The notes: generated by a model from the letters alone, not told the origin. Shown: positions 8,511-16,457, numbered from the stretch's first letter. The stretch: DNA of 64,000 nt from Bog-756 sp963738545 (GCA_963738545.1 CAVTXA010000008.1:806001-870000), one strand, 5' to 3'. Numbers and translations: made by a program.

Positions 8511-9623
8511 CTAGCCGTACGTGGCTTCGACCCACCAGCGGCCCCGTTCGGCCAGCAGCAGGTGGGCGGCCGGCCCGGCGACCGTCTGCAGGCGGGCACT
8601 CCTCCGCCGGGACCTCGACCACCAGCGTTCGTCCGACGGCCACGGACCGGCCCAGGCGGTCACGGGCGACCACGGGCCCTGTTCCACCGACAGGCGGCCC
8701 GGGACCCCGGTGAGCAGCCCCCGTGCCGACACGGCGAGCGGCTCCCCGTCGTCGCCGACCAGTTCGGCCCGGAGGGGGCTGGGATGCACGACGGCCGGCG
8801 CCGGTGGGGGGATCTGACCGGGCCATGGTCCTCCGGGGGACGGGTCGGGCCGCCCCCCCGAAGCGGTCGGTCCGGCGCGGGTACCCGGGGCGGTCCAGGT
8901 CACGAACCGAGCCCGTTGGGCCGGGCCGCGGCCTCCTTGGAGATGGGCGGTCACCACTCCCTCCGGGCCCAGGAGATCCTGCACGACAGCCAGGGCCCGC
9001 CCGGCCCGGGCGTCGGTGTCGGACACCCCGCCCCAGAAGCCGGACTGACCCGTCGCGGACCGGGCGGCCGCACCGCGCTCCCGTCCCGGCGGGCGTCGTC
9101 CGACCGTCGCCCGGTGCAGGTCGCCGAGTTCGTCGCTCCGGCCTCGGGCCACCCGGTGGGCGGACACCCCGTCCGCCCCGAATCGTCCCAGCACGTGGGA
9201 CTCGGGAAGGGCGGCGAAGTCACCGAGGGTACGGATGCCCAACCGGTCCAGGAGGTCGGCCAGGTCGGGCTGGCCCAGGATGGCCAGGGGAAAGGGGGCC
9301 AGGAAGTCGGCGGTCCCCCCGGCGGGAACGATGACGCCACCCCGGGCGGCCAGAACCGCCGCGAACAGTCCGTCGGCCACGCCGACCTCGACGGTGGTGA
9401 GGGCCGAGGCGGTCCCGGCGACCAGCCGGACCAGTGCCTCCTCGCCGCCGAAGTAGCGGGCCGGTCCGCGGGCCGGCAACGAGCAGATCCCGGGACGGAC
9501 GGTGGCCACCCACGGGCAGTAGCTCTCCACGGCCTCGACCACCCGGGTGAACCGTCGGAGGGCGTCGCCCCCCTCATCCTCGTCGAGCAGGTCGGGGCAG
9601 TGCACCACCACGAGTCGGTTCAT
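8511..9623 (-). CDS. imuB: ImuB, catalytically inactive Y-family polymerase homologue (short form)
   Basis: The protein has 370 residues from ATG 9623, which overlaps the imuA' stop (ATGA). The segment WVATVRPGICSLPARGPARYFGGEEAL is typical of ImuB, as are a helix-hairpin-helix (LLDRLGIRTLGDFAALPESHVLGRFG) and the C-terminal end ERGRWWVEATYG. The acidic residues of active Y-family polymerases are not recognisable, as expected for ImuB, which bridges DnaE2, ImuA' and the beta clamp. It is shorter than most ImuB proteins (often near 500 residues) although both ends look intact, so the shortening is internal. An obvious beta-clamp-binding motif was not found. Confidence 0.85.
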   Translation of the reverse strand: MNRLVVVHCPDLLDEDEGGDALRRFTRVVEAVESYCPWVATVRPGICSLPARGPARYFGGEEALVRLVAGTASALTTVEVGVADGLFAAVLAARGGVIVPAGGTADFLAPFPLAILGQPDLADLLDRLGIRTLGDFAALPESHVLGRFGADGVSAHRVARGRSDELGDLHRATVGRRPPGRERGAAARSATGQSGFWGGVSDTDARAGRALAVVQDLLGPEGVVTAHLQGGRGPAQRARFVTWTAPGTRAGPTASGGRPDPSPGGPWPGQIPPPAPAVVHPSPLRAELVGDDGEPLAVSARGLLTGVPGRLSVEQGPWSPVTAWAGPWPSDERWWSRSRRRSARLQTVAGPAAHLLLAERGRWWVEATYG

Positions 9624-10396
9624 GCCGGCCCCTCGGGCCCGGCATCGGCCACCGCCCCGGCGGGGGACGGGAGCCACAGCTGGCGGCGCCGGGGGCGTGC
9701 CGCCGACCGACGGCCGGTGGCGGTCACCGTCATGCTCCGTCGGGACAGGAACCCCTCACCGGTTCCCACGCCGTCCCAGTGGGTCTCCCCGATGGTCAGG
9801 CACAGGTCGGGGGGGTCGGGCCACCCGGCCCGGCCCGGTACCACCACGAGGACGGACCGGCGTTCCCTTGCCCGGGCCACCAGCCTGCGGGCCATGGCCG
9901 GGCGGGGCGGGAACGGGGGGCAGAGCACCACCAGGTCCATGCCGTCGATCACTGCCGCGGTGGCTTCGGCCCAGGCCGCCGCGGGGCGGGGGATCACGGC
10001 CAGTCGGGCCAGGTCGATACCGGCCTCGTGCGCAGCCACCGCGCCCAGGCCGTCCAGTCCGACGAGCGCACACCACGATCCGGACGCCGACGCCTCGGTC
10101 ACGAGGGCCAGGGCCAGGCTGATGCAGCCGTCGGCCGTCCGGTCCCCATCGGTGCCACCACCGGGTCCACTGACCACGATGGTGGTCCCACGTCGGAGGC
10201 TCCCGTCCGGGAACAGGTCACCGAGGGGTGGGGCCACCGGGAGGGTGCGCGTCTGACTCGAGGAGATCGGGCGCGTGCGCTCGGCCAGCCGGGCCAGGGC
10301 CACCAGGTCCCGCTGGCGGTCCAGCCTCCGGCCCGGCAGCGGCCCTTCCGGGCCCGGGGTATCCGCGTCCGGCCGGCGGGGAGGTGCTACGAACAT
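9620..10396 (-). CDS. imuA': ImuA'-type RecA-like mutasome protein
   Basis: A 258-residue protein starting at ATG 10396. It has a degenerate RecA-like core: TTIVVSGPGGGTDGDRT stands where a Walker A loop would be but has no GK(T/S), as in mycobacterial ImuA'. Later come CALVGLDGLGAVAAHEAGIDLARL and MDLVVLCPPFP. ImuA' is required with ImuB and DnaE2 for damage-induced mutagenesis. Its identity rests largely on position: first gene of the cassette, overlapping imuB. The start codon sits inside the SOS box, and an upstream in-frame extension to 10483 is rejected because it would place the promoter inside the gene. Confidence 0.8.
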   Translation of the reverse strand: MFVAPPRRPDADTPGPEGPLPGRRLDRQRDLVALARLAERTRPISSSQTRTLPVAPPLGDLFPDGSLRRGTTIVVSGPGGGTDGDRTADGCISLALALVTEASASGSWCALVGLDGLGAVAAHEAGIDLARLAVIPRPAAAWAEATAAVIDGMDLVVLCPPFPPRPAMARRLVARARERRSVLVVVPGRAGWPDPPDLCLTIGETHWDGVGTGEGFLSRRSMTVTATGRRSAARPRRRQLWLPSPAGAVADAGPEGPA

Positions 10397-10403
10397 ATGT
10401 TCG
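10390..10403. promoter_or_regulatory. LexA SOS box (CGAACATATGTTCG) over the imuA' start
   Basis: A perfect 14-bp palindrome matching the actinobacterial/Gram-positive LexA consensus CGAAC-N4-GTTCG. The imuA' ATG (10396) lies inside it. LexA bound here would cover the transcription start, giving direct SOS control of the whole mutasome operon. Confidence 0.92.
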
Positions 10404-10409
10404 ATAGTA
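10404..10409 (-). promoter_or_regulatory. -10 element (TACTAT) of the imuA'-imuB-dnaE2 operon
   Basis: On the minus strand TACTAT is followed by 7 nt and ATG 10396, the leaderless spacing seen elsewhere in the window. It abuts the SOS box. No convincing -35 hexamer was seen. Confidence 0.6.
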
Positions 10410-10666
10410 CCGACCCGGAGCCCGGTCTGCCCAGTCCGTCCGGACCGGGCCCGACAGCCCCTCCCCGGAGCCACCACGGCCACCCACGGTCGGACGCGGG
10501 CCCACTCTCTCGCGGGGAATCCGTCGCCGCCGCATGCCGAGCTGTACCGACCCCCGTTGCTCGAGCGTCGGATAGGCCGGCACTCCTCGGAGGAGCCGGT
10601 CGGGTCCCGCGTCCGGGTGGTGAAAATTCATCCCCCAAATGAGGCCGACCCTGTGGCGCCCGGCGC

Positions 10667-10672
10667 TACCAT
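10667..10672 (+). promoter_or_regulatory. -10 element (TACCAT) of a putative small RNA
   Basis: TACCAT precedes the hairpin-rich segment at 10680-10896. Transcription would start near 10679-10680. A clear -35 was not identified, so this is tentative. Confidence 0.4.
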
Positions 10673-10679
10673 GGACCCA

Positions 10680-10896
10680 CCAGAGAGAGGAGGTGGTCCA
10701 ACTGAGCAGTCAACGTTTTGGGACCCTGGAGGTGGCTGGCCGCTAAGGCGGCTCGCTGTACCACCTGGCGAATCCCAGCCAGACACCCACCGGGCGACTT
10801 AGCCGGACCCAGGTCCCATCCGGCGCCTCACGGGAACCCCGGTGAACACAAGTAGCACAGCGGTACCTGCAGGGCGTCCCTCCGGGGGCGCCCTGC
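10680..10896 (+). ncRNA. Putative small structured RNA, possibly with a 14-codon peptide ORF
   Basis: This 540-bp gap between imuA' and the antiporter holds a self-contained unit. A -10 (TACCAT) is followed by AGGAGG (10688-10693), a CTG-initiated 14-codon frame LSSQRFGTLEVAGR (10702-10746), a 5-bp hairpin with the stop codon in its loop (10739-10752), GGTGG/CCACC-type pairing partners, and a strong terminator hairpin at 10865-10896. Composition is less GC-rich than neighbouring genes and no frame shows the strong G/C third-position bias of real genes here, which favours an RNA. I do not recognise the family; a leader-peptide or attenuator role is possible. Confidence 0.45.
10865..10896. terminator. 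Strong 14-bp hairpin, probably bidirectional terminator
   Basis: CTGCAGGGCGTCCC and GGGGCGCCCTGCAG form a 14-bp stem with one wobble pair around a TCCG loop. It lies at the end of the putative small RNA and just beyond the stop of the convergent antiporter gene. No U-tract follows, as is common in GC-rich actinobacteria. Confidence 0.75.
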
Positions 10897-10936
10897 AGCT
10901 CGTCCGGGGAGCGGAAGGCGGTGGGGAACCTGCCGC

Positions 10937-12559
10937 TCAGGGCCGCATCGTGGTCTCGTCGATGTCCAGCGCGGCCCGCACCCCGTCGGCCACCTGCTCA
11001 CTGACCTTGCGTCGGGCCAGCAGCAGGTCGAGCTCGGCCCGCTCCGTGGCGATCACGAGTTTGCGGAGTTCGCGCTCGGCCTGCAGATGACCGCGCCGGC
11101 CCGGGAACGGACCCTCCCCGCTCGCCGCACCGTCACCATCGACGCCGTCATCGCCGTCACTGCCCGATCCCAGGGCTTCGAGCCGTCGATCGAGGCGGGC
11201 CAGCTGGGACTCGTACCCGATGCGGATCCGGTCCACCACCTCGTCGGGGAACGGTTCGGCATCGGTGAGGTCCTCCAGCCGGTTGAGGGCGAGCACGGTC
11301 AACCGGCGCCGCGCCTCGGCCACCAGTACTGCATCCTGCTCGTCCCGTGTCACCAGGCCGAGCCGGCGGATCAGGGGCGGCAGGGTGAGGCCCTGACCCA
11401 CCAGTGTGGCCACGATGACCGCGAAGGTCAGGAAGACCAGCAGGTCCCGGTGGGGGAACGACTGGGGGAGGGCCAGGGACGCGGCCAGGCTCACCGCCCC
11501 GCGCATGCCGGCCCATCCGATCACCGTCGACTCCCGCCACGGGTGGGAGGGCCGCTCGCCCGAGCCGAGCAGGCCTTGCGCACCGGGCACAGCCGTGGCC
11601 ACGAAGACCCAGGCGATGCGCACCACGATGACCACACCGACCACGGCCAGCGCCTCCAGGGCCAGCGAGCCCGACTCCCGGTTGGTCAGGCTGTCGAGGA
11701 TGGGCCGGAGCTCGAGGCCGACCAGGAGGAACGACATGCCGGTCAGGAGGAAGACGATCAGGTCCCAGATCTCCCGCTGCTGCAATCGGGCGCCGGCGGT
11801 CAGCGACGCCGAGCCGTAGCGACCGAAGTAGAGGCCCGCAGCCACCACGGCGAGGACGCCCGACGCCCCCAGCTTGTCGGCGGGGAGGTACGCGGCGAAG
11901 GGGAGGATCAACAGCATGGTGTTCTCGATCACCGGTGTCTCGGTGAACCGGAGAACCCGGCTCCCCATCCATCCCACGGCCAGCCCGATACCCACGCCGA
12001 CGACGACGGCGAAGGTGAACTTCCAGGCGACGTCGGCCGCGGTGAAGGCCGTGCCCACCGCGGCCACGGCCACCTGGTAGGCGGTCAGGGCCGTGGCGTC
12101 GTTCATCATGCCCTCACCGCCCAGGATGGTGACCAGGCGACGGGGCAGGCCCAGCTTGCCGGCGATCTGGGTGGCGGCCACCGAGTCGGGCGGCGACACG
12201 ATGGCCCCGAGGGCGAAGGCCACGGCCCACGACATGTCGCTCACCACCGAGTGGATGACCACGGCCACCACCGTCATGGTGGCCAGCACCAGTCCCACGG
12301 CCAGGAAGAGAATGGGGCGGACCTGGGCCCGGAGCTCCCGGGCCGAGGTGTCGAGGGACGCGTCGTAGATGAGCGGCGGTAGGAACACCAACAGCACCAG
12401 TTCGGGATCGAGCTCGATCCGATGGTGGGTGGGGATGAGGGCCACACCGATGCCGACGATGACCAACAAGATGGGATAGGCGATCCGGAGCCGGTCGGCG
12501 ATGGTGGCGATGACCACGATGCCGATGAGCAGCCCGATCCCGTCGGCCAGGCTGATCAC
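10937..12559 (-). CDS. Na+/H+ antiporter, CPA1 family
   Basis: The 540-residue membrane protein has about 12 hydrophobic helices over residues 1-400, then a charged cytoplasmic tail (LTVLALNRLEDLTDAEPFPDEVVDRIR). The CPA1 core is visible: LVFLPPLIYDASLDTS, ALGAIVSPPDSVAATQI (the family usually has SPTDPVA) and LGGEGMMNDATAL. These segments hold the transport-site aspartates. It should exchange monovalent cations for protons and so help pH or sodium homeostasis. The start is GTG 12559. It is a single gene; its 3' end faces the strong hairpin at 10865-10896. Confidence 0.9.
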   Translation of the reverse strand: MISLADGIGLLIGIVVIATIADRLRIAYPILLVIVGIGVALIPTHHRIELDPELVLLVFLPPLIYDASLDTSARELRAQVRPILFLAVGLVLATMTVVAVVIHSVVSDMSWAVAFALGAIVSPPDSVAATQIAGKLGLPRRLVTILGGEGMMNDATALTAYQVAVAAVGTAFTAADVAWKFTFAVVVGVGIGLAVGWMGSRVLRFTETPVIENTMLLILPFAAYLPADKLGASGVLAVVAAGLYFGRYGSASLTAGARLQQREIWDLIVFLLTGMSFLLVGLELRPILDSLTNRESGSLALEALAVVGVVIVVRIAWVFVATAVPGAQGLLGSGERPSHPWRESTVIGWAGMRGAVSLAASLALPQSFPHRDLLVFLTFAVIVATLVGQGLTLPPLIRRLGLVTRDEQDAVLVAEARRRLTVLALNRLEDLTDAEPFPDEVVDRIRIGYESQLARLDRRLEALGSGSDGDDGVDGDGAASGEGPFPGRRGHLQAERELRKLVIATERAELDLLLARRKVSEQVADGVRAALDIDETTMRP

Positions 12560-12590
12560 CGGCCTGCCGTCCCGCCCCCGTGTCGACCGG

Positions 12591-12610
12591 CACCGGCACC
12601 GGTGCCGGTG
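12591..12610. repeat. 20-bp perfect palindrome in a gene-free gap
   Basis: CACCGGCACC followed by GGTGCCGGTG forms a perfect 20-bp palindrome about 30 bp upstream of the antiporter start. The gap 12560-13019 otherwise shows no gene I can support. It could be an operator for the antiporter or a cruciform-forming sequence. Confidence 0.55.
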
Positions 12611-12972
12611 ACCGCGCTCGACGCTGCTGGACTCACTCGACGAAGGCGGCGAGCGCCGCCCCGCCGCCCCGCCGTCCCGAGTCCTGGTCCCCGGGGTTCG
12701 GGAGCAGGAGCGGAGACCGCTTGTGGTGTGACGCCAGGAACCTGGCCGTCTTGGCGTGCTGGGATGCCACGGGCAAACCCTATCCAGGGCGCAGCGCCTG
12801 TTGGTCGAGTGATGCGCTGCGGTCTCTGGGCCACGTGGGACTCGGAGTGGTCACCACTCCGGTCCGCTCAGGGCTGGGCGACACGTCCGCGGTCCGACGG
12901 ATCGCACCGCTCCCCTTGCCCCTCATCGGCCATCGGGCGCCGGGCCTTGAGCTCAGAGGTGGGCGATCGATT

Positions 12973-12994
12973 GGCCCGGGGTCGACCCCGGGCC
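12973..12994. promoter_or_regulatory. 22-bp perfect palindrome overlapping the patatin promoter -35 region
   Basis: GGCCCGGGGTC and GACCCCGGGCC form a perfect 22-bp palindrome. Its centre lies about 24 bp upstream of the TAGGGT -10 at 13007, where a -35 would be, so a dimeric repressor bound here could block the promoter. Confidence 0.5.
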
Positions 12995-13006
12995 GGTCCC
13001 GGCCCA

Positions 13007-13012
13007 TAGGGT
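13007..13012 (+). promoter_or_regulatory. -10 element (TAGGGT) upstream of the patatin gene
   Basis: TAGGGT is followed by 7 nt and a GTG at 13020, the leaderless spacing of this genome. That GTG opens a nine-codon frame that ends across the patatin start. Confidence 0.5.
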
Positions 13013-13019
13013 GGCGTCT

Positions 13020-13049
13020 GTGACATCACCCGAACGGCAACGGCCGTGA
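13020..13049 (+). CDS. Putative leaderless 9-residue leader peptide upstream of patatin
   Basis: The frame GTG...TGA encodes MTSPERQRP and stops in a GTGA overlap with the patatin start at 13046. The patatin gene has no Shine-Dalgarno sequence of its own, so ribosomes arriving by leaderless initiation could re-initiate there. Evidence is positional only; a chance occurrence cannot be excluded. Confidence 0.35.
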   Translation: MTSPERQRP

Positions 13050-13882
13050 GCCCGACGCGGGCCCTGGTGCTGGGGGGCGGTGGCCTGGCCGGCATCGCCT
13101 GGCACGTGGGCATGCTCCTCGGCCTGGCCGACCGTGGTCTGGACGCGGGCGAGGCCGACTTCATCGTGGGGACCTCGGCCGGTGCCACGGTGGCCGCCCA
13201 GGTGGCCTCCGGCCTCCCGCTCGACGAGTGCTTCCAACGACAGGTCGATCCGGCCCGGCAGAACGAGGAGATGCGGCCCACCGGCATGTCCATCAGCGAC
13301 CTGTGGGACACCATGCTGAAGCTGATGACAACGTTCGACGATCCCGTCGAGCTCCGTCGCCAGATCGGGTCGATGGCCCTGGCCGCCGACACGGTGGCCG
13401 AACCGGCGCGACGGGCCGTCGTGGCCGGGCGCCTCCCCGCCGACGCCTGGCCGGAGCGACGCATGGCCACGGTGGCCATGGATGCCGTCACCGGCGAGCG
13501 GCGGGTGTTCGAGCGGGGATCCGGTGTGGGACTGGTGGATGCCGTGGCCGCGTCCAGCGCCGTCCCCGGCATCTGGCCTCCGGTCACCATCGGCGGGGTC
13601 CGCTACGTCGACGGCGGCGTCTACTCGTCGTGCAATGCCGACCTGGCCGTCGGCTATGAACGGGTACTGGTCCTCGCCCCGATGGCCGATCCCGCCCTCA
13701 ACGAACAGCTGACTGCCCTGGAGGCGTCCGGGAGAGCGGCGGTGGTCTCGCCCGACGAGGCGTCGCTTGCCGCCTTCACCACCGACGCCCTCGATCCGGC
13801 GGTGCGCGCCCCCTCGGCCGAGGCCGGCCGTCGGCAGGGGGTCGGGGTTGCCCCCTCGCTCGAGGACCTCTGGACGACCTAG
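13046..13882 (+). CDS. Patatin-like phospholipase family protein
   Basis: A 278-residue patatin-fold lipid acyl hydrolase. The oxyanion loop GGGGLAG (residues 10-16), nucleophile elbow GTSAG with Ser44, and catalytic VDGG with Asp189 are all present, so the Ser-Asp dyad is intact. No signal peptide or membrane helix is visible, which suggests a cytosolic enzyme acting on phospholipids or acyl esters. The GTG start overlaps the stop of a possible nine-residue leader frame. It converges on the VOC gene, with a 4-bp overlap of the stop codons. Confidence 0.9.
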   Translation: MSPTRALVLGGGGLAGIAWHVGMLLGLADRGLDAGEADFIVGTSAGATVAAQVASGLPLDECFQRQVDPARQNEEMRPTGMSISDLWDTMLKLMTTFDDPVELRRQIGSMALAADTVAEPARRAVVAGRLPADAWPERRMATVAMDAVTGERRVFERGSGVGLVDAVAASSAVPGIWPPVTIGGVRYVDGGVYSSCNADLAVGYERVLVLAPMADPALNEQLTALEASGRAAVVSPDEASLAAFTTDALDPAVRAPSAEAGRRQGVGVAPSLEDLWTT

Positions 13883-14250
13883 CCCGGCGAGTGGCAGACG
13901 GCCTCGATGTTGTTGCCGTCGGGGTCACGGACGAAGGCCCCGAAGTAGGAGGGGTGGTACTCGGGCCACACCCGGGGCGGATGTAGCACCTCGGCCCCGG
14001 CGGCCACGGCGATGTCGAAGAAGGAGCGCACCGTATCCCGGTCGGTCGCCACGAAGGCCAGGTGGCACTCGCGGAAGCCGTCCCCGGTGGTGCGAGGACC
14101 GAGCCAGAAGGTGGGACGTGGCGGGAGCCCGAAGCCGATGGCCGGTCCGTCCTCGAACAGTCGTCGGCCCCCGAGCGGTTGGAGGACGGCCTCGTAGAAG
14201 GCGGCACTCGCTGGGACGTCACCGCACTGGATGGAGACATGGTCGATCAT
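13879..14250 (-). CDS. VOC family (glyoxalase/bleomycin-resistance fold) protein
   Basis: A 123-residue single VOC module beginning MIDHVSIQCGDVPASAAFYE and ending with RDPDGNNIEAVCH, the two halves of the beta-alpha-beta-beta-beta fold. The metal-ligand pattern looks like H4, H68 or H86, and E116. Such proteins are dioxygenases, isomerases or binding proteins; which one cannot be told from sequence. The start is ATG 14250; the much longer open frame upstream is only a shadow of the reductase gene on the other strand. Confidence 0.85.
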   Translation of the reverse strand: MIDHVSIQCGDVPASAAFYEAVLQPLGGRRLFEDGPAIGFGLPPRPTFWLGPRTTGDGFRECHLAFVATDRDTVRSFFDIAVAAGAEVLHPPRVWPEYHPSYFGAFVRDPDGNNIEAVCHSPG

Positions 14251-14349
14251 CGATCTATCGTGCCACCCCGCGCTCCCTCGGGGTCGGGACCGTCCACGGC
14301 GCCACGGTCCAGACGGAATAGGCCTGGCGCTTCTCCGGTTGGACCGGAC

Positions 14350-15297
14350 ATGGCGATCAGGGTTGTGGCAACAGCATTCGGGGGACCCGAGGTGCTGGAG
14401 GTGGTGGACGAGCCGGTCCCTGAGCCCGGTCCCGGCCAGGTGTCGGTGGAGGTCCGGGCGGTGGGGACCAACCCGGTCGACTACAAGCTGTTCAGCGGCG
14501 ATTTCGGCCGGGACGTGTCCCAACTGCCCATGCCGGTGGGATCCGAGGCCGCCGGTGTGGTCACTGCCGTCGGCGATGGGGCCGAGGGCCCGGGCGGGCC
14601 GGTCCGGGTCGGTGATCACGTGATCCTCTACCGGGCTCCGGGGGCCTACGCATCGCACCTGGTCGTGGAAGGCGATGTGGTGGTGCCCAAACCGTCGGCC
14701 CTGTCCTTCGAGGCGTCCAGCGGACTGATGCTCACGGGAACCACGGCGGTGCACGCCCTGCACGTCACCGGTGTGGGTTCCGGCGACACCGTGGTCATTC
14801 ACGGTGCATCGGGAGGGGTGGGGCTCATGGCCGTCCAGCTGGCCGTGGCCGACGGGGCCCGGGTCATCGGCACGGCCGCCGAGTCGGGCCATGCCTATCT
14901 GCGCCAGCTGGGGGCCGAGCCGGTCACGTACGGGGACGGGCTGCTCGAACGGATCAGGGCCTTGGCCCCCGACGGCGTGGACGCCGCCGTTGACACGGTG
15001 GGTACCGAGGAGGCCATCGACGTGTCGGTAGCCCTGGTGGCCGACCGCGGGAGGGTCGTGACCATCGCCGGCTTCCAGCGCGGCTTCGAGCTCGGCATCA
15101 AGGTGATCGGGGGAGCCCCCGGAGCCGATCCCGGAACCGAGGTGCGGGCCGCCGCCCGCATGACGTTGGTCGAGCGGGCAGAGGCCGGCACCCTGTCGGT
15201 GCTGGTGGCCGCCACCTATCCACTGGCCGAGGCGGCCGACGCCCTCCGTGCGCTGGCCACGGGCCACACCCACGGGAAGATCGTGCTCCTCCCCTGA
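14350..15297 (+). CDS. NADPH:quinone reductase-like MDR oxidoreductase
   Basis: The 315-residue protein is a zinc-independent medium-chain dehydrogenase/reductase of quinone-oxidoreductase type. An N-terminal GroES-like domain contains GTNPVDYKLFSG, PVGSEAAGVV and GDHVI. The Rossmann domain has IHGASGGVGLMAVQLA, matching the AxxGxxG nucleotide motif, and ends with HTHGKIVLLP. Zinc-ligand cysteines are absent, as in quinone reductases. It probably reduces quinones or enones with NADPH. It diverges from the VOC gene across about 100 bp. Confidence 0.9.
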   Translation: MAIRVVATAFGGPEVLEVVDEPVPEPGPGQVSVEVRAVGTNPVDYKLFSGDFGRDVSQLPMPVGSEAAGVVTAVGDGAEGPGGPVRVGDHVILYRAPGAYASHLVVEGDVVVPKPSALSFEASSGLMLTGTTAVHALHVTGVGSGDTVVIHGASGGVGLMAVQLAVADGARVIGTAAESGHAYLRQLGAEPVTYGDGLLERIRALAPDGVDAAVDTVGTEEAIDVSVALVADRGRVVTIAGFQRGFELGIKVIGGAPGADPGTEVRAAARMTLVERAEAGTLSVLVAATYPLAEAADALRALATGHTHGKIVLLP

Positions 15298-15329
15298 TCG
15301 GGCGCCGGTCCGAGCGCGAGGATGGTGTG

Positions 15330-16397
15330 ATGAGCGAAGCCTCCGACGAACTGGGTCAGCTGTGGGCGTGGTTCAGCCAGCATCAGTTCCGGGGGTACTC
15401 GCCCCTCTACGCGCGGATCGCCGACGCCGTGGCCGCCGATCGTTCGGTGCTCGACCTCGTCCGGTCGTCACCCCCTGAGGCCCATCTGCCCCCGGCCCTG
15501 CTCGGCGCGGTGCACTACCTGCTCCTGGACGGGCTCGACCATCCCCTGGCCGACGTGTACGCCGGTCGCTCCGGAGCCGATCCCGCCCCGCTGTTCCTGG
15601 AGGTGTGCCACACCCACCGGGACGAGATCTCGGACCTGTTGGCCGTCCGGCGCGTCCAGACCAACGACTGCGGCCGGAGCGCGTTGATCGGCCCCGGGCT
15701 GACGTGGATCGGGGACCGGATCGGCGGACCGTTCGCCCTCATCGACGTCGGGGCCAGCGCCGGGCTCAACCTGCTGTGCGACCGATACCGTCTGGACTAC
15801 GGGGGGCACGGGGCCACCGGTCCCGCCGACTCGCCGGTCGTCGTGGCCTGCGAGGTCCTGGCCGGCCGGCCGCCCATCGCCGACCGGCTGCCGACGCCGG
15901 TCAGCCGGGTGGGGATCGACCGGTCGCCCATCGACCTCGCCGATCCCACCGACGCCCGTTGGCTGCTGGCCTGCGTCTGGCCGGACACCGGTCGTCTGGC
16001 CCGCACCGAGGCGTCGATCCGCCTGGCCCAGGCCGACCTCCCGACGGTGGTGGCGGGCGATGGGGTCGAGCGACTGCCCGCGGTCCTCGACGACCTGGAG
16101 AACGGGACGGCGGCCGTCGTCGTCACCAGCTGGGCGTTCGCCTACTTCTCGACCGACCAGCGCCAGCGGTTCACCGAGCTGTTGGCCGAGGCCTCGCACC
16201 GGCGGCCGGTGGCCTGGCTCAGCGCCGATGGCGCCGGGACGGTCGAGGGGGTGGCCGACCCGTCGCTGACCGATGCCTCGGGCGCCCAGGCCCACGTGCT
16301 GGGCTCGGTGCTGTTCGAGGAGGGCGCCGCCCACCCCACCCTGCTCGCCGTGGTCCAACAGCACGGCGGCTGGATCGACTGGCAGGCGGCGGCCTGA
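15330..16397 (+). CDS. DUF2332 family protein
   Basis: A 355-residue protein with the DUF2332 landmarks: an N-terminal WAWFSQHQFRGYSPLYARIA, VQTNDCGRSALIGPGL near residue 110, then LIDVGASAGLNLLCDRYRLDY, which resembles the SAM-binding glycine motif of methyltransferases, and later WAFAYFS. Methyltransferase activity is only an inference from that motif. ATG 15330 has AGGA upstream and is preferred to the adjacent GTG at 15327. The gene shares its strand with the reductase before it and the hydrolase after it. Confidence 0.8.
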   Translation: MSEASDELGQLWAWFSQHQFRGYSPLYARIADAVAADRSVLDLVRSSPPEAHLPPALLGAVHYLLLDGLDHPLADVYAGRSGADPAPLFLEVCHTHRDEISDLLAVRRVQTNDCGRSALIGPGLTWIGDRIGGPFALIDVGASAGLNLLCDRYRLDYGGHGATGPADSPVVVACEVLAGRPPIADRLPTPVSRVGIDRSPIDLADPTDARWLLACVWPDTGRLARTEASIRLAQADLPTVVAGDGVERLPAVLDDLENGTAAVVVTSWAFAYFSTDQRQRFTELLAEASHRRPVAWLSADGAGTVEGVADPSLTDASGAQAHVLGSVLFEEGAAHPTLLAVVQQHGGWIDWQAAA

Positions 16398-16457
16398 CCC
16401 GGCCACCCCCGGGGCGTGGTCGGCGCCCCCCTGGTCCGGGAGTGCGAAACTCGCTGC

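Noticed and set aside
10671..10802. 43-codon ATG frame through the putative small RNA
   Set aside because: Its codons lack the G/C third-position bias of genes here, and its ATG sits inside the -10 element rather than after a Shine-Dalgarno.
12560..13019. Possible hypothetical gene in the gap before patatin (e.g. plus-strand frame 12580-13023)
   Set aside because: No codon bias, no start signal and no recognisable motif; only the two palindromes are supported.
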